A program made the translations under genes and the position numbers. A stretch of 64,000 bases of DNA from Actinomycetes bacterium. GTDB taxonomy: Bacteria; Actinomycetota; Thermoleophilia; RBG-16-64-13. Each line of letters starts with the position of its first letter. The first letter of the stretch is position 1. The stretch lies in NCBI GenBank assembly GCA_024637095.1, contig JAGXFV010000018.1, forward strand, positions 62,001 to 126,000. The letters are read 5' to 3'. Positions 16,957-25,641 of the stretch are shown here, piece by piece. The notes under the pieces were generated by a model. The model did not search any database. It saw nothing but the letters and a program-made list of their open reading frames with translations, and was not told the origin of the DNA.

Positions 16957-17580
16957 CTACATCCCCTTGAGGAAGGGATTGGCCTGGATCTCCGCCCCCA
17001 GCGTGGTCGGCTGCATGTGACCGGGATAGACCACGGTCTCAGGGGGAAAGAGCTCGCTCAGCCGGCGAACCGAAGCGAGAAGTGTGGCGTGGTCTCCCCC
17101 GGGAAAATCCGTGCGCCCGATTGAGCGATAGAAGAGCAGATCCCCACAGAAGAGGGCGTCGCCGGCGGCAAATGTCAGGTCACCGGGGCCGTGCCCGGGC
17201 GTGGCTACAGAGGTGAAAATGAGCTCTCCCACCGGCACCTGCTGCCCGTCTTCCAACAGTTGCTCGGGTACATGGCCAGGTATGCCTTCAAAACCAGGAA
17301 AGAGGAGGAATCGGTCGGGATCCTCTATCATCTCTTTGACGTAAGGCGAACAGCCGACGCGTGCCCCGGTGCGTTCGGCCAGGTGCGCAGTGCCCGCCAT
17401 GTGATCGAAGTGGCCATGGGTGAGCAGGATCTGCACCAGGTCCAGTTCCCGCTCCTCGAGGGCGTGCACCAGCCGCTCCGGTTCGCCTCCGGGGTCGAGG
17501 ATGCAGGCCGAGCCGTGGCCATCGTCTACCAGGTAGCAGTTGGCCTGCAGCGGGCCAACCGGAATGCAGAGGACCTCCAT
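16957..17580 (-). CDS. Metallo-beta-lactamase-fold hydrolase (glyoxalase II-like)
   Basis: The 207-residue protein is a compact metallo-beta-lactamase-fold hydrolase. The metal motif THGHFDHMAG lies near residues 54-63. A second ligand His is in ATPGHGPGD, an Asp in ALFCGDLLF, and a final His in VYPGHMQPT. The length and the lack of a glutathione-binding C-terminal domain match the YcbL/glyoxalase II-like group commonly found beside hisS and relA. The substrate is unknown; a small thioester is one possibility. It is the first gene after the 92-nt gap downstream of relA/spoT and leads into hisS. Confidence 0.85.
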   Translation of the reverse strand: MEVLCIPVGPLQANCYLVDDGHGSACILDPGGEPERLVHALEERELDLVQILLTHGHFDHMAGTAHLAERTGARVGCSPYVKEMIEDPDRFLLFPGFEGIPGHVPEQLLEDGQQVPVGELIFTSVATPGHGPGDLTFAAGDALFCGDLLFYRSIGRTDFPGGDHATLLASVRRLSELFPPETVVYPGHMQPTTLGAEIQANPFLKGM

Positions 17581-17672
17581 AGCCGCCTCTTTGGGTAGTG
17601 TGACCGAGCCCGAGGATTGTAACAGAGGCGGGAGGGCCCGCGGTTAGGCGGTGCCGCTCGGTCGGGCGCGTC

Positions 17673-19955
17673 TCAGTGGGGCGTCACCCGGTACGCGTCG
17701 AAGACCGTGTCGATCCGCCTGAGCTTCTGCAGGAGCATATCTAGGTGGCGGAAGTCCGGCACTTCAAAGACGAAACGGTCCTTGACCACGTTGTCCTCGG
17801 TGGTCTGGATGCGCGCTCCGATTATGCTGACTCCGTTCTCGCTGAGCGTGCGCGAGATGTCCTCGAGCAGCCGGTCGCGGTCGTGGGCCTCCACCTGGAT
17901 CTCCACCCGGAACGGCGTTATCGAGCCCTTGTCCCAGCTGACGTTGATGAAGCGGGCGGGGTCCCGCGAGAGAGAGCGCACGTTCGGGCAGTCACGCCGG
18001 TGGACGGCGACGCCCCGTCCGAGCGAGATGTATCCGACCACGTCATCCCCCGGGACCGGGCGGCAGCAGGACGGGACGCGCACAGCTACGTCTTCGACCC
18101 CGTCGACGCGGATACCGAGCGAAGACGAGGTGGACTCCGAGGCTCGGCGGGCCTTCTTGCTCTTCTCGGTCTCCTGGGTTTCCGGTTCCTCGCGGGGCTC
18201 GGTTTTGATTTTGGGCTGCAGGCGGGTGAGAACCTGCTGCGGAGTGGTCTTGCCCGAGCCCACGCCGACGAAGAACTCCTCCCGCTTGTGGAAGTTCATC
18301 TCGCGCATCACTTCAGCGAGGGCATCCGAGCCCATCAGGCGCTGGGCGGGCAGTCCCTGCTTGCGGAAGAAGTTGAGCAGAGCCTCTTTGCCCATGTGCT
18401 CGAAGTCCTCCCGGCGCTCGCGCTTGAACCATTGCCGGATCTTCTGGCGGGCGGAGGAACTGCGGACGAAATTGAGCCAGTCGCGGGAGGGCCCGGTGGC
18501 GGTCTTCGAGGTGAGAACCTCAACGATGTCCCCGGACTGCAGGCGGTACGTGAGAGGAACGATCCTCCCGTTGACCTTGCCCCCCACGCACTTGTGCCCG
18601 ACCTCGGTGTGGATGGCATAGGCAAAATCGACCGGAGTCGCCCCGATGGGCAGGCTCTTGACTTCTCCCTTGGGCGTGAAAACGTAGACTTCCTCCTGAA
18701 AGAGGTCGATGCGCAAGGACTCCATAAACTCCGAGGGGTCCCGGGTCTCCGACTGCCACTCGAGCATTTGGCGCAGCCACTGGAGCTTGTCGGACGCATT
18801 GGCCCCGACGCCGTCGCCGAACTTGTCCTTGTAGAGCCAGTGAGCGGCGATGCCGTACTCGGCGGTTTCGTGCATCTCACGCGTGCGAATCTGGATCTCG
18901 AGCGGCTTGCCCTGCGGGCCGATCACCGTGGTGTGCAGGGATTGGTACATGTTGAACTTGGGCATGGCGATGTAATCTTTGAACCGCCCGGGGAGTGGTT
19001 TCCAGAGCGAGTGAATGATGCCCAAGGCGCCGTAGGTGTCCTTGATCGAATCGACCAGCACGCGCAGCGCAGTCAGGTCGTAGATCTCGTTGAATTCCTT
19101 GCCCTTGCGGGTCATCTTGTCGTAGATCGAGTAGAAGTGCTTGGCGCGCCCCTGGATCTCCGCCTCGATCTTGACCTTGGCGAGTTCCTCTATTAGGTAG
19201 GTGCGCGCCTCGTCGATGTACTCCTCGCGGTCGGCGCGCCGCTGGGACACCATCTGCTGGATCTCCGCGTACTTGCGGGGATGGAGCGTGGCGAAGGCCA
19301 GGTCCTCGAGCTCCCAGCGGATGGACTCGATCCCCAGGCGATGCGCCAACGGTGCGTAGATCTCGAGGGTTTCCTTGGCCTTTTGGATCTGCTTTTCTTT
19401 GCCCAGGTAGCGCAGGGTGCGCATGTTGTGCAGCCTGTCCGCCAGTTTGATCAGAATGACCCGGATGTCCTTGGCCATCGCGATGATCATCTTGCGGTAG
19501 TTCTCGGCCTGCTCCTCCTCCACCGTGGAGAAAGCCATCTGCGTCAGCTTGGTCACCCCGTCGACCAGGAGGGCGACTTCTTGCCCGAACTCGTCGCGGA
19601 TCTCTTCCGTGGTGATCTCGGTGTCTTCCACCAGGTCGTGCAGCAGCGCGGCGGCGATCGTGGCTGAGTCAAGGCGCAGATCGGCGCAGATGGTGGCCGT
19701 CCCCAGCGGATGCAGAACATACTCCTCGCCGCTGGCCCGGTACTGATGGTGATGGCCCGAGACTGCCCGGTCGTACGCTCGGCGGATCAGATCCCTCTCG
19801 AAGGAGGGGTTGTAGCGGGCGATCTGGCGAAAGAGATCGTCCAGCAAGTGCTCGTGCTGCCTGCCGCTGATCCCCGCCTCGACCGCACGGCCGCCGTTAC
19901 CCTCGGCCTCGGGCTCGACCTTCGATTGAGATCTGGTGTCTAGTGGGTCCGGCAA
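17673..19955 (-). CDS. relA: Bifunctional (p)ppGpp synthetase/hydrolase (RelA/SpoT, Rel)
   Basis: Rel makes and degrades (p)ppGpp. The 760-residue protein has an intact HD hydrolase domain (HDLVEDT at 106-112), a synthetase domain with RFKDYIAMPKFNMYQSLHTT and EIQIRTREMHE, a TGS domain (VFTPKGEVKSLPIGATPVDFAY), a conserved CC region (CCRPVPGDDVVGYIS) and a C-terminal ACT domain. The start is a TTG at 19955, well supported by GGAGGAGG 10 nt upstream inside the end of recJ. It overlaps recJ by 16 nt. Both catalytic sites look complete, so the protein should be bifunctional. Confidence 0.95.
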   Translation of the reverse strand: MPDPLDTRSQSKVEPEAEGNGGRAVEAGISGRQHEHLLDDLFRQIARYNPSFERDLIRRAYDRAVSGHHHQYRASGEEYVLHPLGTATICADLRLDSATIAAALLHDLVEDTEITTEEIRDEFGQEVALLVDGVTKLTQMAFSTVEEEQAENYRKMIIAMAKDIRVILIKLADRLHNMRTLRYLGKEKQIQKAKETLEIYAPLAHRLGIESIRWELEDLAFATLHPRKYAEIQQMVSQRRADREEYIDEARTYLIEELAKVKIEAEIQGRAKHFYSIYDKMTRKGKEFNEIYDLTALRVLVDSIKDTYGALGIIHSLWKPLPGRFKDYIAMPKFNMYQSLHTTVIGPQGKPLEIQIRTREMHETAEYGIAAHWLYKDKFGDGVGANASDKLQWLRQMLEWQSETRDPSEFMESLRIDLFQEEVYVFTPKGEVKSLPIGATPVDFAYAIHTEVGHKCVGGKVNGRIVPLTYRLQSGDIVEVLTSKTATGPSRDWLNFVRSSSARQKIRQWFKRERREDFEHMGKEALLNFFRKQGLPAQRLMGSDALAEVMREMNFHKREEFFVGVGSGKTTPQQVLTRLQPKIKTEPREEPETQETEKSKKARRASESTSSSLGIRVDGVEDVAVRVPSCCRPVPGDDVVGYISLGRGVAVHRRDCPNVRSLSRDPARFINVSWDKGSITPFRVEIQVEAHDRDRLLEDISRTLSENGVSIIGARIQTTEDNVVKDRFVFEVPDFRHLDMLLQKLRRIDTVFDAYRVTPH

Positions 19956-22447
19956 AGTCGAAGTGCCTCCTCCAGCCTGCCGATAGCGGCGGCGTATGCG
20001 GCTACTTCCTCTACCGATATTGTAGCCTCTTGGGCCCCGGAGCCACTATGTCCGGCCGTCCTCAGGATGTCGGCCGCTCTGCCCACCTCTTCCGCGGAGC
20101 CGAGCACCCCGTAGCGCTCGTGCACGGCTTCGATCGTCCGCTCCCAGGCTTCGGCGTCCCGCAATCCCCCTTCGTAGGCACGATAGAGCTCTACCATCCA
20201 GGGCCGGGGATGCTCGAGCAGCTTGAGCGCCCGTTCGGTGAACCTGCGCTCCTCGTCGCCGTAAAGGAGGTGCACCTGCAGCCCTTTGCGGCGCAACTCC
20301 CGTAACAGCACGGTTTGTCCCGCCCGGTAGGGGGGATCCAGCACGAACACGTGCCGCTTTTCGAGCAGCAGTGAGGCGCGTCTTTCGGCCGCGGTCCAGT
20401 CGACGAAGAGCAGTGCGTCGGAGCGAAGTTCGCCCAGGCGCGTGCGCCAGCAGGAGCGGCTAACGCAGTCCACTCCCGAAACTCCGAGTTCGGCCAGCGG
20501 CAAACGGCTGGTAAGCACGGGCAATCGGTGAGACACGGTCATCCCCACCACGGACGCCGGTTCGCCGCTGGAGAGAACCTGCGCGATGTAGGACATGTAG
20601 CCGCCGGAGCCGCGCAGGTCGTTGCCTTCCAAGGGATAGGCCCGGTCGGCGGAGCCGAACGGGTCCGCACAGCTCTCGCAGGGCGCGGCCGCGGTCAGAT
20701 CGTCGCGGAAGGGGCAGGCGGGCGTGCAGCCCAGCGACTCCTCTCCGAGCACTTTGGGGCGGTAGAGACTATGCAGGCGAACCTCCGGGCGGGTGTAACC
20801 CTGCCACTCCGCCACCTCGAGAAAGAGGCCGGCGTGGCAAACCGGATCCTTCTGAATCTCGGGCAACACGTGACCGAAGCGGAAACCGATGCCCTTCGCC
20901 CCCACGCCGTCGACCTCCAAGGTGCAGCGGAGGTGCTCGCCTGTGCGTGTGAGGGCCGGGTCGGACAGGGTCCCGGCCAGAGCGAGCAACCTGACCGGAG
21001 GGTTGCCCTGACCGAAAGGAGCCAGCCGCTCAAGAGCCTCGGCCACTTCTAACGTCAACTCCCTGCCCCGCACGACGGCGTCCGGCGCGAACGACTTCAG
21101 CAGGTCTTCCTCGGTCACGTGCTCCTCGACTCGGGCGAGGAAAGCCTCACGAAACGCGGGTATGTCCGCACGTTCAAGAGTCAAACCCGCGGCTTGGGGG
21201 TGACCGCCGTACTGCTGAAGCAGCGCGTCACAGGCTCGCAGGCCGGCTACTAGGTCGAAGGCGGGGATGCTACGCCCCGAGCCGCGGGCCGTATCGCCGG
21301 TCACCGACAGCAGGATGGTGGGCCGGTGGAAGCGCTCCACCAGGCGGGAGGCCACGATTCCCACCACACCTTCGTGCCATCCCTCGCCCGCCAGAACCAG
21401 AGCGCGCGGCAACTCGGGCAGAGCCTCCACTTCCTGCAGCGCCTCCTGGAAGATGCGGCGCTCGACCTCTTGACGCTGCCGGTTCATCTCGTCCAACTCT
21501 GCGGCCAGCCGCTCGGCTTCGGCGTCATCGTCGGTGAGAAGCAGGCGCAGGGGCTTTTCGGCGTCGCTGATGCGGCCGGCCGCGTTCAGTCGCGGTCCCA
21601 GGCGAAAGCCTAGGGTCTCCGCCGACAGGCGGCCCGCGCTGCCCGACACCTGCACCAGGCGGGTGAGGCCGACTTTGTGTGTCATCCCGAGCCGCACCAG
21701 GCCTTCACGCACGTAGTAGCGGTTCTCCCCCACCAGGGGAACCAAGTCGGCCACGGTCCCCAGCGCGACCAGGTCGAGGTGCTCCTCGAGTTCGGGGGGG
21801 AGCCTATCGGGCGCCGCCCGGTCCCGGTGAACGTAGAGGCCATGCAGCAACTTGAGGGCGATACCAACGCCGGCGAGATGTCCGTCGGGGTATTCGCCAA
21901 CCGAGGGATGAATGACCGGGCCCGGCGGCATCTCCAGACCCGGACGGTGATGATCGGTCACTATCACGCTGAGGCCGAGATCGCCGGCCAGCTTGACCTC
22001 CTCCGGGTAGGCAACCCCGCAATCGACCGTGATGAGTAGCGCTTCGCCGCCGCCGGCTATCTTTTCGACCGATTGCCGGGACAGGCCGTAGCCCTCGCGG
22101 AAGCGGCTGGGCAGGAAGCCCTCGGCCTGAAGACCGAAGGAGGCGAGTCCCCGGATCAATAGAGCAGTCGCAGTGATGCCGTCGGCGTCGTAGTCTCCGT
22201 GCACGACCACCCGGCGCCCTTTCGTCAGAGCCTCCTCGAGCAGTTCGACCGCCTGCCCCATATCGGCGAAAGCGAAGGGATCGGGAACCTGGTTGTCCAC
22301 TTCGAGAAAGCGTCGAGCCTTCTCAGGATCGGTGATTCCTCTCCTCGCGAGCACGATGCCGACCAGCAGCGGCAGGTCGAGTTCTGCGGCTACCCTCTGC
22401 GCGGCTTCCGTGGAATAAGCCGCCGCGCGCCAAATATACGAATCCAT
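19940..22447 (-). CDS. recJ: Single-stranded-DNA exonuclease RecJ, long form
   Basis: RecJ is a 5'-3' ssDNA exonuclease in recombination and mismatch repair. DHH motifs are present: HGDYDADGITATALL, LITVDCG, IVTDHHRPG. The DHHA1 part has GWHEGVVGIVASRLVERF and GSGRSIPAFDL, followed by an OB domain (LERLAPFGQGNPPVRLLALA). At 835 residues it is about 260 longer than the E. coli protein. The extension starts with a cysteine-rich segment (CTPACPF, CESC) and continues with an alpha/beta region like the C-terminal domain of long Gram-positive RecJ. There is no ribosome-binding site before the ATG, and a TATACT lies 7 nt upstream. Confidence 0.93.
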   Translation of the reverse strand: MDSYIWRAAAYSTEAAQRVAAELDLPLLVGIVLARRGITDPEKARRFLEVDNQVPDPFAFADMGQAVELLEEALTKGRRVVVHGDYDADGITATALLIRGLASFGLQAEGFLPSRFREGYGLSRQSVEKIAGGGEALLITVDCGVAYPEEVKLAGDLGLSVIVTDHHRPGLEMPPGPVIHPSVGEYPDGHLAGVGIALKLLHGLYVHRDRAAPDRLPPELEEHLDLVALGTVADLVPLVGENRYYVREGLVRLGMTHKVGLTRLVQVSGSAGRLSAETLGFRLGPRLNAAGRISDAEKPLRLLLTDDDAEAERLAAELDEMNRQRQEVERRIFQEALQEVEALPELPRALVLAGEGWHEGVVGIVASRLVERFHRPTILLSVTGDTARGSGRSIPAFDLVAGLRACDALLQQYGGHPQAAGLTLERADIPAFREAFLARVEEHVTEEDLLKSFAPDAVVRGRELTLEVAEALERLAPFGQGNPPVRLLALAGTLSDPALTRTGEHLRCTLEVDGVGAKGIGFRFGHVLPEIQKDPVCHAGLFLEVAEWQGYTRPEVRLHSLYRPKVLGEESLGCTPACPFRDDLTAAAPCESCADPFGSADRAYPLEGNDLRGSGGYMSYIAQVLSSGEPASVVGMTVSHRLPVLTSRLPLAELGVSGVDCVSRSCWRTRLGELRSDALLFVDWTAAERRASLLLEKRHVFVLDPPYRAGQTVLLRELRRKGLQVHLLYGDEERRFTERALKLLEHPRPWMVELYRAYEGGLRDAEAWERTIEAVHERYGVLGSAEEVGRAADILRTAGHSGSGAQEATISVEEVAAYAAAIGRLEEALRLCRTH

Positions 22448-22454
22448 AGGCGAG

Positions 22455-22460
22455 AGTATA
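22455..22460 (-). promoter_or_regulatory. -10-like hexamer TATACT upstream of recJ (possible leaderless start)
   Basis: TATACT matches the sigma-70 -10 consensus at five of six positions. It ends 7 nt before the recJ ATG, so transcription would start at or next to the A of the start codon. No -35 match and no ribosome-binding site are visible. Confidence 0.4.
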
Positions 22461-22528
22461 CCGGGGAGGCCGGACAGAGACGCGCGGCGATCACACCCGC
22501 GGACGACCCGAGCAGGGCCCCGCGCGGG

Positions 22529-24208
22529 CTACAGCCTCCCCGAGCGGATGATGGCCCACATCAACCACACCCCGAAAAACGCCGCCGCCGCCAAACCGGG
22601 CAGCCCCCAAACGGACAGGCCGAGCAACTGAGGCCCGCCCTCGACGAACACGCCGATCATCGCGCTGCCCACTCCCATGGAGATGGCAATCATCGCCACC
22701 ACCACCCGGTTGGTCATGACGTCGATGCGATTGATGAAACCGTCCAAGCCCTCGTGCACGAACCTAACGGCCAGTTCCCCATCCTTCATCTCCTCGAAGA
22801 TCGAGTGGAGCTGGAAGGGGTAGTCGCGAATGACGTCCATGTATGCAGCCGCCGATCTGGCAGTGCGCGAACGCACCTCTCCAGGCCAGAACCGGTGCTG
22901 GAGCAGCCGCCGGGCGTAAGGTCGCGCGACTTCGAAGACGTTGAACTCCTCGTACACCCCGCTGACAGCGCCTTCGAGCAACAGCAGGGTCTTGTCCAAC
23001 ATCAGGAAGCGGGTGGGGAGCTCCACGTGCATCGAGTAGATGATGTCGAAGATCTCGCGCAGGAGAACGCGCGGGTCGATCTCCGCCAAGGAAACCCCAA
23101 AGTAGCGGTTGAACCCTTCTTCCAGAGCCTGCGTCATCTCGTCGTCTCGGGAGTTGTGCCATACCACGCCCAGCCGGCGCAGACGCCGCTTCACCGCGGA
23201 GATGTCCTCGTCCATTATCGCCAGGAACAGGCGCGTGCCCTCCTCCAGGTCCTCGCGCGAGAGGTGCCCGACTATGCCGAAGTCCAGTAGCGCTATCGAG
23301 CCGTCCGCCCGATAGAGAATGTTGGAGGGGTGCGGATCGGCATGGAAGAAGCCGTCCTCCAGAATCTGCTTGAACCAAGCGCGTGCCAGTACGTCCGCGA
23401 GAGCCCGCTTGTCTCCCAGAGTGAGGCCGCGCAGGTCCAAACGCTTCAGCGTGGTCCCCTCGACGTACTCCATGGTCAGCACGCGGTTTCTCGTGTAGCG
23501 CCAGTAGACCCTGGGCACCAGCACATCCTCGACGCCGGCGAAGTTGGCCCGGACGCGCTCGATGTTTCGCGCCTCGAGCAGATAATCGAGCTCGCGGGTG
23601 ATGGAATTCGCGAACTCGTCCACGACTTTCCCCGGATGGACGAACAGCCGGTCGGCGAGATGGTCCTGCATGAACTCGGCCACCTGATACATCAACTCGA
23701 TATCCCGCTCTATCTGCCGAGCGGCCTCGGGTCGCTGCACCTTGACCACGACCGCGTATCCTCCGGGAAGGATGGCGCGGTGCACTTGGCCAATGGAGGC
23801 GGCCGCCACCGGTTCTGGGTCGAAGGAGACGAACAGGCGTTCCAGGCTGAGATCAAGCTCCGTTTCGATGACCTCTCGGGCCTGTTCAGCGGAAAAGCCC
23901 GGAACCTCGTCCTGGAGTTTGATCAACTCCTCGATCACGTCCGCGGGCACCAAGTCCGGGCGTGTGCTCAGCAATTGGCCCAGCTTGACGAAGGTGGGTC
24001 CCAGCTCCTCGAGCATCTCCCGGATGTGCCGTCCGCGCTGGCCCGGTTCCGGCCGCACGTGGTGGCGGCGGATGCGGAGGACCTCCAACAGGTTGTGGCG
24101 TTCGAAGAAGTAGCCGAAGCCGTGACGCACGGCGACCTCGGAGATCTGCCGAACCCGGTCTAGGTTTCGCGCTCGGGTGAGAAGTGTGGTGTGATGGCGG
24201 GTCGGCAT
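22529..24208 (-). CDS. ABC1/UbiB (AarF) family atypical kinase
   Basis: This is a membrane-associated kinase-like protein of the UbiB/ABC1 family, linked to quinone or other isoprenoid lipid homeostasis. The 559 residues show the family hallmarks: the KxGQ motif (VKLGQLLSTRPDLVP), the Ala-rich nucleotide loop AAASIGQVH, the lysine in VVVKVQRP, the catalytic-loop FHADPHPSNI and the metal motif LLDFGIVG. Two C-terminal hydrophobic helices (about 490-512 and 530-552) anchor it. No quinone biosynthesis gene is nearby, so the substrate is open. The next gene upstream encodes a phasin-like protein. Confidence 0.9.
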   Translation of the reverse strand: MPTRHHTTLLTRARNLDRVRQISEVAVRHGFGYFFERHNLLEVLRIRRHHVRPEPGQRGRHIREMLEELGPTFVKLGQLLSTRPDLVPADVIEELIKLQDEVPGFSAEQAREVIETELDLSLERLFVSFDPEPVAAASIGQVHRAILPGGYAVVVKVQRPEAARQIERDIELMYQVAEFMQDHLADRLFVHPGKVVDEFANSITRELDYLLEARNIERVRANFAGVEDVLVPRVYWRYTRNRVLTMEYVEGTTLKRLDLRGLTLGDKRALADVLARAWFKQILEDGFFHADPHPSNILYRADGSIALLDFGIVGHLSREDLEEGTRLFLAIMDEDISAVKRRLRRLGVVWHNSRDDEMTQALEEGFNRYFGVSLAEIDPRVLLREIFDIIYSMHVELPTRFLMLDKTLLLLEGAVSGVYEEFNVFEVARPYARRLLQHRFWPGEVRSRTARSAAAYMDVIRDYPFQLHSIFEEMKDGELAVRFVHEGLDGFINRIDVMTNRVVVAMIAISMGVGSAMIGVFVEGGPQLLGLSVWGLPGLAAAAFFGVWLMWAIIRSGRL

Positions 24209-24235
24209 TGTCGGGGCTCAGCCCCCAGTCGTCGA

Positions 24236-24643
24236 CTACTCGGTGGAGGTATCGGTGTCCTGGGTCTGCTCCAGGAGCCCGAGGCGGTGCTCGAGCTGCC
24301 TAAGCCGAAAGTCCAAGTCCTCGATTTCGCGCCGGGTGGCCAGACCGAGTTCCTTGTAAGTGCCCTGTAGAGAGCCCTCCAGCCGTTGGGCCGTCCCGCG
24401 CGCCTGCTTCCGGCTGCGGTCTCCCAGGTCCTCCACCATCTCGCGGCCCTCTTCCGCCGTGAGCTGGCCCCGTTGGACAAACTCGTCGACCACGGCCTGC
24501 ACGCGGTCCGCCGTCAGTGCTGCCGCCCCCACACCCAGCATGAGCGTGCGGTTGATGACATCACGGATGCCCCCGCCGGCGGCTTCGGATTTACCTTGCG
24601 GAGTCTTGCCCTCGGCCTCGTACTCGTCTTTGCGCTCGGTCAC
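24236..24643 (-). CDS. Phasin-like coiled-coil protein
   Basis: The 135-residue protein has a hydrophobic patch around residues 33-45 (TLMLGVGAAALTA). A helix-turn-helix outline with GQLTAEEGREMVEDL follows, then a C-terminal heptad-type helix (EIEDLDFRLRQLEHRLGLLE). This is the layout of the PhaF/PhaI-like family annotated as polyhydroxyalkanoate-regulator phasins. In many bacteria such proteins sit beside UbiB genes and need not involve polyhydroxyalkanoate. The GTG start is supported by GGGGAGG 5 nt upstream. No PHA synthase is in the window. Confidence 0.65.
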   Translation of the reverse strand: MTERKDEYEAEGKTPQGKSEAAGGGIRDVINRTLMLGVGAAALTADRVQAVVDEFVQRGQLTAEEGREMVEDLGDRSRKQARGTAQRLEGSLQGTYKELGLATRREIEDLDFRLRQLEHRLGLLEQTQDTDTSTE

Positions 24644-24750
24644 GGAGACCTCCCCTCGCTCGCGTGCTAACCGAACAAGTCTTCCCGGCCCGGGACGGAT
24701 GAAAACCGCAAGCTACGGAACCGCGCGGCAACTAGGGGCTCATCCCTCGG

Positions 24751-25641
24751 CTATGCCTGCTCTGCCAGCGCCCGTTTTCTGTATCGGGGCTCGCGTTCCT
24801 TCCAGATGACCAGCAGCGGCGAAGCCACGAAGATCGAGGAGTAGGTTCCGGCGGCGATGCCAACAAAGAGCGCGAAAGCGAAGTCCTGCAGAGTCGCTCC
24901 GCCGAATAGCAGAATGGCGCCCACGGGAAGCAGGGTCGAGAGGCTGGTGTTGATCGAACGGATCAGGGTCTGCCGGATCGAACGATCCACCATTCGGGCG
25001 TAGCTCTCCTTACGCATCAAGGGCGTGTTCTCCCGAATGCGGTCGAAGACGATGATGGTGTCGTTGATCGAGTAACCCAGCACGGTAAGCACCGCGGCCA
25101 TGGTAGCCGTGGTCACCAAGCGCCCGGTGACCGCGTAGAGACCCAGGGTGAGCCCGACGTCGTGTACCAGGGCGGCGATGGCCGGCAGCGCGTACTTGAA
25201 TTCGAACCGCCAGGTTATGTAGAGAATGATCGCGATGATGGCCGCCAGCACGGCTATAAACGCCTTGTCTGCGGTCTCGTTGCCGAAGCTGGGTCCCACC
25301 CGCTCTATACCAGTGGCGCCCCGCTGCGCCCCGAACTCTCCCAGACCGCTAAGGGCGCCATCGAACTCCTCGTCGGTGACCTCCTCGGCGGTGACGACGA
25401 AGGAACCGTCACCCACCGCCTGGACGCGGGGAGATCCGACCCCCGCAGTCTCGAAGGCTTCGCGGACGATCGCGGTGTTGGGTTCGCCCTGATCCAGGAT
25501 GACCTCGAGCCGGGCGCCACCGTCGAACTCGATGCCGAGATCGAGCCCCACCACGAACACCGCAACAAAGGCGAATAGGGTTATGACGCCCAGCAGGGCA
25601 ACCAGCCAGTATCGGTATTTCATCAGGGGATAGATGGTCAT
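24751..25641 (-). CDS. secF: Protein translocase accessory subunit SecF
   Basis: SecF works with SecD to use the proton gradient in the late steps of Sec export. The 296-residue protein has six predicted membrane helices. It shows the periplasmic start LGIEFDGGARLEV, the conserved GYSINDTIIVFDRIREN in the middle and a final membrane block (FVGIAAGTYSSIFVASPLLV). Its ATG overlaps the secD stop as ATGA. A 107-nt gap to the phasin-like gene holds only a weak hairpin before a TTTT run. Confidence 0.96.
   Translation of the reverse strand: MTIYPLMKYRYWLVALLGVITLFAFVAVFVVGLDLGIEFDGGARLEVILDQGEPNTAIVREAFETAGVGSPRVQAVGDGSFVVTAEEVTDEEFDGALSGLGEFGAQRGATGIERVGPSFGNETADKAFIAVLAAIIAIILYITWRFEFKYALPAIAALVHDVGLTLGLYAVTGRLVTTATMAAVLTVLGYSINDTIIVFDRIRENTPLMRKESYARMVDRSIRQTLIRSINTSLSTLLPVGAILLFGGATLQDFAFALFVGIAAGTYSSIFVASPLLVIWKEREPRYRKRALAEQA

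Noticed and set aside
17745-19196. Long plus-strand open frame opposite relA/spoT
   Set aside because: It is antisense to an unmistakable Rel protein, has no domain pattern and reflects high GC content.
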